Source of the DNA: Lachnospira sp900551945
Lineage (GTDB): Bacteria; Bacillota; Clostridia; Lachnospirales; Lachnospiraceae
Length of the DNA: 49,456 nucleotides
NCBI GenBank assembly: GCA_048380335.1
Contig: DBFCCI010000028.1
Location: forward strand, 1 to 49,456
Direction of reading: 5' to 3'
This document shows, piece by piece, positions 36,250 to 43,590 of the stretch. Under the pieces are notes generated by a model. The model did no database searches. It saw nothing but the letters and a program-made list of their open reading frames with translations, and was not told where the DNA came from. Made by a program: the position numbers and the translations under genes. Each line of letters starts with the position of its first letter. The stretch's first letter is position 1.

Positions 36250-37533
36250 TTAATATACTCTTATAACACCTGAAATCTCAGATACAACTGACATTCCTTT
36301 AAATATTGCCATTGCGTCATTAAAATTACATTCTTCAACTTCATCTGTAATAATTACAAGCTCAGCCACACCACCTTTTCTACTCTTTTGAACTACCTGA
36401 GCAATACTTACATCATTATTTCCAAGTACGCTCGCTATATTAGCAAGTACACCTGGGCGGTCTGCTGCTTGTATTCTTAAGAAGAACTTGCTACTTGTAT
36501 CAGAAATATTTTTAACGGGGATACTCTTGTAACAACTACAACCTACCCTGCCACAGCAATCATTAACAATATTTCTCATAACATCTACAACATCACCCAT
36601 TACAGCACTTGCTGTTGGCATTTGTCCTGCACCACGTCCCATAAACATAGCATCGTCCATTGCATCTGCATGAACAAATACTGCGTTAAGCGACTCTCTT
36701 ACTCCTGCAAGTGGGTGTTGTTCTGGGATAAGCATAGGGTGAACCTTAACTTCAATGCCTGTTTTTGTATTTCTTGCTATACCAACAAGCTTAATCACAT
36801 AACCAAATTCCTTAGCATATTTAATATCGTCTGCTGTTATATGAGTAATACCTTCTGTATACACCTGTGAAAATGTTACTCTTGAGTTAAATGCAAGCGA
36901 AGCCATAATTGCTATCTTACGCCCTGCGTCATACCCTTCTACATCAGCTGTAGGGTCTGCTTCTGCATAACCCAATTCAGTAGCTTCTGCAAGTGCATCT
37001 TCATAACTCATTCCAGTTTCTGTCATCTTAGTTAATATATAGTTAGTTGTACCATTTACTATTCCCATAACTTCTGATATATGATTACCTGCCATACTCT
37101 GCTTAAGTGGGCGAATTATAGGAATTGCTCCTGCAACTGCTGCCTCAAACTGTAAATCCGCTCTAGCTTCATCAGCCGCGTGCATTACAGCCTGACCATG
37201 CTCAGCAAGCAAGTCCTTGTTAGCTGTAACTACCTGCTTACCCGCTTTTAAAGCTTCAATTACATAAGTTCTAGCCGGTTCTATTCCACCCATAAGCTCA
37301 ATAACAATCTCGATTTCTGGGTCATTTACTATTTCTTCCCATGAGTCAGTAAGTACTTCTTTTTTTATACCTTCTCTTTCTTTTTTAAGGCTTCTTACAA
37401 GCACCTTCTTAATCTCAAGCTCTGCTCCCGTCTTATTTTTAAAATCACCAGCCATCATCTGTGATAACTTATACACACCACTACCAACTGTACCAGCTCC
37501 TAAAATAGCCGCCTTAATTACTCTATTATCCAT
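36250..37533 (-). CDS. hom: homoserine dehydrogenase
   Basis: 427 residues. It reduces aspartate semialdehyde to homoserine on the route to threonine and methionine. The Rossmann domain starts AAILGAGTVGSGVY. The catalytic domain has GIVNGTTNYILTKM and a conserved YAEADPTADVEGYDAGRKIA stretch with the active-site acids and Lys. A C-terminal ACT domain (about 345-427, RIQAADRPGVLANIASVLG) suggests feedback control by threonine. No thrB, thrC or lysC is adjacent; instead rnhA follows at 16 nt. Confidence 0.96.
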   Translation of the reverse strand: MDNRVIKAAILGAGTVGSGVYKLSQMMAGDFKNKTGAELEIKKVLVRSLKKEREGIKKEVLTDSWEEIVNDPEIEIVIELMGGIEPARTYVIEALKAGKQVVTANKDLLAEHGQAVMHAADEARADLQFEAAVAGAIPIIRPLKQSMAGNHISEVMGIVNGTTNYILTKMTETGMSYEDALAEATELGYAEADPTADVEGYDAGRKIAIMASLAFNSRVTFSQVYTEGITHITADDIKYAKEFGYVIKLVGIARNTKTGIEVKVHPMLIPEQHPLAGVRESLNAVFVHADAMDDAMFMGRGAGQMPTASAVMGDVVDVMRNIVNDCCGRVGCSCYKSIPVKNISDTSSKFFLRIQAADRPGVLANIASVLGNNDVSIAQVVQKSRKGGVAELVIITDEVEECNFNDAMAIFKGMSVVSEISGVIRVY

Positions 37534-37610
37534 AATTCCTCCACAATGTAAATTAGTCTATTTGTTATTATAGCACATTTTTTAAATTATAAAAACCTTT
37601 CCTAAAAATA

Positions 37611-37659
37611 AAATATCCTACAAATACAGACTTCAATTATCTATATTTATAGGATATTT
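37611..37659 (-). terminator. terminator between thiM and hom
   Basis: On the minus strand AAATATCCTA pairs with TAGGATATTT followed by TATTTTT. It comes after foldback copy A5 and before the hom promoter region, so it would stop transcription arriving from thiM. Confidence 0.75.
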
Positions 37660-37724
37660 TTTATATCTAAACTTCACATATATATTTGAGTTTTCATATT
37701 TTGCAAAAATACAACCTTCCATAA

Positions 37725-37877
37725 GATAGCAAGCACATATAAGTGATAAATACACCATTAAAAGAACAAGCGCCTATATTTGTATGACAGTAACGAACAT
37801 TATTGTTCGATAATGGCATACCAATATAGGCAATTGTACTTTTACTGATGTGTGTTCACTTATATGCACATACTATC
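37725..37877. repeat. foldback element family A, copy A5
   Basis: 153 bp. The 22-nt arms (GATAGCAAGCACATATAAGT and onward) pair with four mismatches, the most diverged arms of the set. The core has TACACCATTAAAAGAACA, CGAACATTATTGTTCG and TGTACTTTTACTGATGTGTG. It ends 22 nt from the thiM stop. Its left flank has ACAACCTTCC, as in A1 and A2. Confidence 0.88.
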
Positions 37878-37899
37878 ATCACAGTCTAAAACATAAAAC

Positions 37900-38766
37900 T
37901 CAAAAGCTACTTATCATCGCATTTTCACAAAGCGTCTTTGCATTTATAAGACTTATTTCATCTAACAACCTTACATGAAATGTCCCAAGCCCTGCATTAT
38001 TTTTCAACGTATAATCTCTAGCTCTTTCTCCTGCTATTCCAAGAAGTGCCGTAGCGCATATTGCATTATCTAATATTTTCGTATCCGTATATTTACCAGC
38101 AGAAATATATGAAGCAATAAGGACATTTAACATACAGCCTGTTCCTGTGATACTGCTCATCATTTCACAACCATTTTGTATATAATAAACTTCGCAACCA
38201 TCTGATATAGTATCTACAACGCCAGTTGCTACTACTACCGAATTAGTCTTTTTTGCTAATTTCTTCACAAGCTCGCCTGTATATTTCATTTTCACTTCAT
38301 TGTCCGAGGAAAATGTATCCTTATCACTTACATCTATGCCAGCCGCATCTGAACTTAGACCATTCAAGACTTTTATTTCAGATATATTACCCTTTATAAC
38401 AGCAGGTCTACATACATTTATGTATTCCTTTGCAAGTTCAAGACGTATATCGCTACAAGTAACACCAACTGCGTCTATAACTGATGGAATGTTATTTTCT
38501 AATGATGTTTTACCCGATATCATAATAGAATTAATTCTTGCGTCTGTTATATTTCCAAGATTAACAGCTAATACACTCGCCATTGAAGTTATTTTTGCAA
38601 CTTCCTTTGGGTGTTCTGCCATAATAGGCTTTGCTCCGACTGCAAGAACCGCGTTAGCACAGTCATTTATAGATATTGGATTAGTTATACAGTGAATAAG
38701 AGGTGCGTTACTTCTTATACTGTTAATAATATTTTCTACTTTAACAATGTTCAACACTACTATCAA
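37900..38766 (-). CDS. thiM: hydroxyethylthiazole kinase
   Basis: About 288 residues. It phosphorylates 4-methyl-5-(2-hydroxyethyl)thiazole for thiamine salvage. Family features are PLIHCITNPISINDCANAVL, AVGAKPIMAEHP, SVVVATGVVDTISDG and the Cys/Gly loop SITGTGCMLN. The gene overlaps the end of thiW by about 26 nt. The start is uncertain; several TTG or GTG codons near 38766 lie in frame, and TTG at about 38754 (LNIVKVENI) gives a typical length. Confidence 0.93.
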   Translation of the reverse strand: MIVVLNIVKVENIINSIRSNAPLIHCITNPISINDCANAVLAVGAKPIMAEHPKEVAKITSMASVLAVNLGNITDARINSIMISGKTSLENNIPSVIDAVGVTCSDIRLELAKEYINVCRPAVIKGNISEIKVLNGLSSDAAGIDVSDKDTFSSDNEVKMKYTGELVKKLAKKTNSVVVATGVVDTISDGCEVYYIQNGCEMMSSITGTGCMLNVLIASYISAGKYTDTKILDNAICATALLGIAGERARDYTLKNNAGLGTFHVRLLDEISLINAKTLCENAMISSF

Positions 38767-39472
38767 TGCCTTTCTTTTTTACAAACCAGTACACTAAGCC
38801 AGCTATAACAAAAGCTAGAAATACTATGTACTTTATACCATTTACCATCGCACTAGGCGTTTCAACAAAGTTATTTACAATAACTACTACTAAAAGATAG
38901 CCGATAAATCCGCAAAATACAATACCTAATGCGTCATTAGCAACCCTGTCTGATGTTTCATATATATTTGAGCCAAGTGCTGTCTGAAACTTTGACAAAA
39001 GCTTTGCCTTTGATAACTGCTTTAAGAAGATAAATGCAATACTTCCACCTATAAGTGTACCTGCTATAAATGATGGTACATAAAAAAACCAAGTAAGCCC
39101 TGTCTTTCCCCAGAATATAGTCATTACTGGATATGAAACAATTGCGCCTATAATACCAGTTCCTATTACTTCACCTAAAAATGCACATACAAGCTTGCCC
39201 TTTGACAGTCTATAAAATACTCCTGACAAAAATGCACCAAATACTGCTCCTGTAAGTGCAAGTGGTGGAATACCCATAAATATCATTCTTAAAATTCCAA
39301 TTGTAAGAGCGCAGACAAAAGCATACCATGGGCCTAAAAATACAGCACAGGTCACATTAATAAAATGAGCCATAGGACACATTCCTTCAACTCTTAATAT
39401 TGGTGATATTACTACACCAACAGCAACCATCATCGCTAAAAATACCATTTTTAATAACTTTGTATTTTTCAT
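38741..39472 (-). CDS. thiW: ECF transporter S component ThiW
   Basis: 243 residues with about six helices. The start MKNTKLLKMVFLAMMVAVGV then SPILRVEGMCPMAHFINV is typical of ThiW, the predicted thiazole-binding S subunit of energy-coupling-factor transporters. It would import hydroxyethylthiazole for the overlapping thiM product. AAAGAAGGAAAG precedes the ATG. No ECF ATPase or T component lies in the window, so it should use a shared module. Confidence 0.92.
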   Translation of the reverse strand: MKNTKLLKMVFLAMMVAVGVVISPILRVEGMCPMAHFINVTCAVFLGPWYAFVCALTIGILRMIFMGIPPLALTGAVFGAFLSGVFYRLSKGKLVCAFLGEVIGTGIIGAIVSYPVMTIFWGKTGLTWFFYVPSFIAGTLIGGSIAFIFLKQLSKAKLLSKFQTALGSNIYETSDRVANDALGIVFCGFIGYLLVVVIVNNFVETPSAMVNGIKYIVFLAFVIAGLVYWFVKKKGIDSSVEHC

Positions 39473-39581
39473 AATCTTTCCTTCTTTCTTCTAGTTTTAT
39501 TTTGATATTTTTATAAATTTTACATATACTCAATTACTTATTACACCATAAATGATGTTCCCACAACAATAGCCTAAGTTT

Positions 39582-39616
39582 TTATATAAGCACGATTGAC
39601 TTGTTGTTCGTGTAAA
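39582..39616 (-). repeat. dispersed hairpin family D, copy D4
   Basis: On the minus strand ATTTACACGAACAACAAGTC followed by AATCGTGCTTATATAA. ACACGAACAA resembles D1, with CACGA/TCGTG pairing. It directly follows the terminator at 39623-39649, the same order as D1 and D2. Confidence 0.6.
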
Positions 39617-39649
39617 TAAAAAAGAGATACACATTATCTGTGTACCTCT
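39617..39649 (-). terminator. Rho-independent terminator in the thiW leader region
   Basis: On the minus strand AGAG-G-TACACA pairs with TGTGTA-T-CTCT around GATAA, then TTTTTT. It lies about 145 nt before thiW. It may end the upstream exporter transcript or act as the expression platform of a leader. Confidence 0.85.
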
Positions 39650-39833
39650 AAAATACTTATAATATGTTTTAATTTAATTATTATTGATAATAGCTCTTTA
39701 AATCATATAAAATCATTTACAATAATCAAAACAACCTATCAAAAATAGAACTAGCATTATAATATTAATAGCAATGGTACACGCAAAAATTATATTGTAA
39801 ACCAAATAAAATAATAAAATTAATTTATCTGTC

Positions 39834-39930
39834 GGTCGATACTCACTTGTATCCTCTCAATCCGAATTACGGACTCCCATCGCTATATTACGGCTAAATG
39901 CTCGGGCGCTCGGGCGCTCCCCCGCTCACC
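39834..39930 (-). promoter_or_regulatory. possible 5' half of a TPP riboswitch plus GC-rich segment
   Basis: On the minus strand GGGAGTCC-gtaattc-GGATTGAGAGG is followed by a perfect GATAC/GTATC hairpin and CGACC. This order matches P2/P3, the conserved TGAGA and P3a of TPP aptamers. The 3' sensor arm, expected to read like TTGAACCTGAT...AGCG-AGGGA, is absent; AT-rich DNA follows. The preceding 39901-39930 is unusually GC-rich with CGGGCGCT repeated. Location on the thiW-thiM strand supports the reading, but it is about 360 nt upstream. Confidence 0.4.
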
Positions 39931-40023
39931 TAATAACACCATTTGTAATTATAACACCCTCCTCCACTTCCGTCAACTATCAACATAATTTGTACTTTTA
40001 CAATATGATTAAATTTAACGCAA

Positions 40024-41790
40024 TTAATGTGCATACTGACTCTGATACAAATTGTAATAAAAGCCTTTCTTAGCAAGCAACCCTTCGTGATTACCCTGCT
40101 CAATAATCTTACCGTCTTTCATAACAAGAATAACATCAGCCGACTGTATAGTAGATAATCTATGTGCAACGATAAAACTAGTTCTACCCTCCATCAACTT
40201 CGCAAAAGCATCTTGTATCTTCATTTCAGTTCTTGTATCAATAGAAGACGTAGCTTCATCAAGAATAAGCATAGTTGGCTTACAAAGCATAACTCTAGTA
40301 ATACAAAGAAGCTGCTTTTGTCCTTGCGATAAGTTACCACCGTCTTCACCAATAACAGTATCATATCCCTTAGGAAGTCGTCTAATAAAACCATCAGCAT
40401 AAGAGGCCTTAGCTGCCGCAATAATCTCCTCGTCAGTAGCATCTGGCTTACCCATAATAATATTTTCTTTAATAGTACCCGCCTTTAACCAAGTATCCTG
40501 TAACACCATACCAATGCCCGCTCTAAGAGAACTCCTTGTCATTTCCCTTATATCCGTACCAGATACCTTAATACTACCCGAATTAACATCATAAAATCTC
40601 ATTAACAGATTAATAAGTGTAGTCTTACCACAACCCGTAGGGCCAACAATTGCAATTCTTTGTCCCTGCTTAACGTCAAGGTTGAAGTTTTCAATAAGTT
40701 TCTTATCTGGAACATAAGAAAAGGCAACATTTTCAAGCTTAACAGTTCCATCTACATTTGCAATATCAACAGCATTTTTAGGTTCTGGTATTTCTGGCTT
40801 TTCTTCTATAAGTTCAAAAACTCTAGCCGCACAAGCAATAGCATTTTGCAATTCAGTTACAACACCTGATATTTCATTAAAAGGCTTTGTATACTGATTA
40901 GCATAACTTAAAAAGCTTGATAACTGACCTACAGTTATACCGCCATTAATAGCAGATACCGCACCACCTACAGCAACACCAGCATATACAATACTATTTA
41001 AAAATCTAGTAGCTGGATTAGTTATAGATGAAAAGAAAATAGCTTTAAGAGAATAATTTTGAAGCTTTTCGTTGATTTCATCAAATTTTTCTAGTGCTTC
41101 TGCTTCGTGTGCATAAGCTTGAACCACCTTTTGACCACCAATCATCTCATCTATAAGTGCAGTCTGCTCGCCTCTTGCTTCTGACTGCAACTTAAACATA
41201 GAGTAAGTGTGCTTTGCTATAAAACTTGCCACGAAAAATGAAAGTGGTGTAATTACAACAACTATAAGAGTAATTAAAACATTTATTGACAACATAAATG
41301 CTAATGTACCAAATATTGTAAGTACTCCCGAAAAGAACTGTGTAAAGCCCATAAGAAGTCCATCTGCAAATTGGTCAACATCGGCGATTACACGACTGAC
41401 TATTTCACCATAAGAATGAGCGTCAATATAACTTAATGGAAGCTTTTCTATCTTTTCGATGGCTTCATCTCTTATATCTCTTGTAACATGGTAAGTAATT
41501 TTATTATTACATATATTCATAACCCATTGAGAAACTGCTGTAATTGCAATTACAATTCCCATCTGTGTAAGAATTGTTAAAATGTTATCAAACAATACAT
41601 TCTGTGGTCCAATAATATTATCTACAACTCTACCTACAAGTATTGGTACATAAAGTGTTGAAGCTACTGTAACTGCTGCCATAACAATTGAAATAGCAAG
41701 ATATAACCAGTATTTTTTAATTCTTTTAAGAACCTTAACAACTGTGCCTTTTGGGGAAGCACTTTTCTTTTTGGTTTTATCAGTACTCAT
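40024..41790 (-). CDS. heterodimeric ABC exporter subunit with canonical catalytic Glu
   Basis: 588 residues. Six transmembrane helices (about 30-320) and one nucleotide-binding domain: Walker A GPTGCGKTT, signature LSQGQKQLLCITR (Gln in place of Gly), Walker B MLILDEATSSID, switch His in VAHRLST. It begins 6 nt after its partner gene, so the pair should form one exporter of the BmrCD or LmrCD type for drugs or peptides. Confidence 0.93.
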   Translation of the reverse strand: MSTDKTKKKSASPKGTVVKVLKRIKKYWLYLAISIVMAAVTVASTLYVPILVGRVVDNIIGPQNVLFDNILTILTQMGIVIAITAVSQWVMNICNNKITYHVTRDIRDEAIEKIEKLPLSYIDAHSYGEIVSRVIADVDQFADGLLMGFTQFFSGVLTIFGTLAFMLSINVLITLIVVVITPLSFFVASFIAKHTYSMFKLQSEARGEQTALIDEMIGGQKVVQAYAHEAEALEKFDEINEKLQNYSLKAIFFSSITNPATRFLNSIVYAGVAVGGAVSAINGGITVGQLSSFLSYANQYTKPFNEISGVVTELQNAIACAARVFELIEEKPEIPEPKNAVDIANVDGTVKLENVAFSYVPDKKLIENFNLDVKQGQRIAIVGPTGCGKTTLINLLMRFYDVNSGSIKVSGTDIREMTRSSLRAGIGMVLQDTWLKAGTIKENIIMGKPDATDEEIIAAAKASYADGFIRRLPKGYDTVIGEDGGNLSQGQKQLLCITRVMLCKPTMLILDEATSSIDTRTEMKIQDAFAKLMEGRTSFIVAHRLSTIQSADVILVMKDGKIIEQGNHEGLLAKKGFYYNLYQSQYAH

Positions 41791-41796
41791 ATTATG

Positions 41797-43533
41797 CTAT
41801 GCCTCCTCTTTCTTAAACTGTGAATAATATATTTCTTGATACACTTCACATGACTTTAACAACTCATCATGCGTTCCAATTCCAGCAACATTTCCATCAT
41901 CAAGCACAATTATCTTGTCTGCATACATAAGAGAAGCTGCTCTTTGCGATACTATAAATACTGTTGGATTATTCTTCATCTGTCTTATTGACTTTCTAAG
42001 TGCTGCGTCTGTAGCATAGTCAAGCGCAGATGCACTGTCATCAAGTATAAGAATTTCTGGCTTTTTAACAACAGCTCTTGCTATAGTAAGACGTTGTCTT
42101 TGTCCACCTGAAAGATTTTTACCACCCTGGTCTACAAATGCGTCAAGCTTTCCGTCTTTTTTATCAACAAATTCTCTTGCCTGTGCAATTTCAAGTGCTT
42201 CCATAATTTCGCTGTCTGTAGCGTCTTTTTTACCCCACTTCATATTCTCTCTAATTGAGCCTTTAAAAAGAAGTGCCTTTTGAAGTACGATACCAACATT
42301 TTCTCTTAGTGATTTTATGCGGATATCTTTTACATTTACACCATTGACTAATACTTCACCAGAAGTTGCGTCATAAAATCTAGGAATAAGATTGACAAGT
42401 GAAGACTTTCCAGAACCCGTACCGCCGATTATGCCGACAGTCTGTCCTTTTTTAACTGAAAATGATATATCAGTAAGTGACTCAGCTCCTGCCCCTTCAT
42501 ACTTAAGGCTGACATTCCTAAATTCAACTACATTTTCCTTATTATCATTTTGTTTGCTATTGTCAATGCTTTCCACTCCATCAGCCATTCCCGACTTTAC
42601 GGCAAATACACTGTCAATACGGTTAGCACAAGCTAACGCCTTAGTCACACTAATTACAAGGTTAGCAAGCTTAATAAGCTCTACAAGTATCTGCGACATA
42701 TAGTTATAAAGCGCTACAACTTGACCTTGCGAGAGCGAACCTTCATTTACTCTTACAGCTCCTGTCCAAAGTAATATAACGACGGCAACATTAATAATAA
42801 CGTATGTCAATGGGTTCATAAGTCCTGATATCTTACCTACGAACTTTTGTAATTTGTTAAGTTGTTCGTTAGCTGTTTTAAACTCTCTTATTTCATCTTG
42901 CTGTTTGTTAAATGCTCTTATTACTCTTACACCTGTAAGATTTTGTCTTGTAATTCCAAGCACCTTGTCAAGTCCAGCTTGAACATTTTTATACATAGGT
43001 CTTGTTGACAAGATAATTCCAAATACTACAATCGCAAGTACAGGTATTGTTGCAACAAATACTAACGCCGCATGAACGTCAATAGTAAATGCCATAATCA
43101 TTGCACCAAATACAATAAATGGTGAACGTAAAAAAAGTCTTAATACAAGATTGACACCATTTTGAACTTGATTGATGTCACTTGTCATTCTTGTAATAAG
43201 TGTTGATGTTCCTATCGTATCCATTTCTGTAAATGAAAAGCCTTGAATGTGTTTAAACAAATGGTGTCTAAGTCCCGTAGCACAACCAACTGCTGCCTTT
43301 GCTGCAAAATACTGCGCTGTAATCGAACAAGTAAGTCCTATTATCGCAAGCGCAACTAACATACCACACATTTTTATAATGTAACCACTGTCTTTTCCTG
43401 CTATACCAACATCAATAATAGATGCTACAACAAGTGGTACAAATAACTCAAACAATGCTTCAAGCATTTTAAATAAAGGTGCAAATACGCACTCTTTTTT
43501 GTACTCCTTTAAATATAACCAAATTCTTTTCAT
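41797..43533 (-). CDS. heterodimeric ABC exporter subunit with degenerate Walker B
   Basis: 578 residues from the ATG at 43533 (GGAAAGGA upstream). Six helices, then Walker A GGTGSGKSS, signature LSGGQRQRLTIAR and Walker B ILILDDSASALD, where Asp replaces the catalytic Glu; the H-loop reads VSQRAASL with Gln in place of His. It therefore forms the degenerate ATP site with its partner. It lies 57 nt after the GTPase-NYN gene on the same strand. Confidence 0.93.
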   Translation of the reverse strand: MKRIWLYLKEYKKECVFAPLFKMLEALFELFVPLVVASIIDVGIAGKDSGYIIKMCGMLVALAIIGLTCSITAQYFAAKAAVGCATGLRHHLFKHIQGFSFTEMDTIGTSTLITRMTSDINQVQNGVNLVLRLFLRSPFIVFGAMIMAFTIDVHAALVFVATIPVLAIVVFGIILSTRPMYKNVQAGLDKVLGITRQNLTGVRVIRAFNKQQDEIREFKTANEQLNKLQKFVGKISGLMNPLTYVIINVAVVILLWTGAVRVNEGSLSQGQVVALYNYMSQILVELIKLANLVISVTKALACANRIDSVFAVKSGMADGVESIDNSKQNDNKENVVEFRNVSLKYEGAGAESLTDISFSVKKGQTVGIIGGTGSGKSSLVNLIPRFYDATSGEVLVNGVNVKDIRIKSLRENVGIVLQKALLFKGSIRENMKWGKKDATDSEIMEALEIAQAREFVDKKDGKLDAFVDQGGKNLSGGQRQRLTIARAVVKKPEILILDDSASALDYATDAALRKSIRQMKNNPTVFIVSQRAASLMYADKIIVLDDGNVAGIGTHDELLKSCEVYQEIYYSQFKKEEA

Positions 43534-43590
43534 AAAATAATCCTTTCCCATAAGCCAAATTATTGAATTTAGTTTTGATTTGTAACATTT

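Noticed and set aside
39834..39930. tRNA, SRP RNA or RNase P RNA in the GC-rich segment
   Set aside because: No cloverleaf, no conserved SRP tetraloop region and no RNase P consensus could be found.
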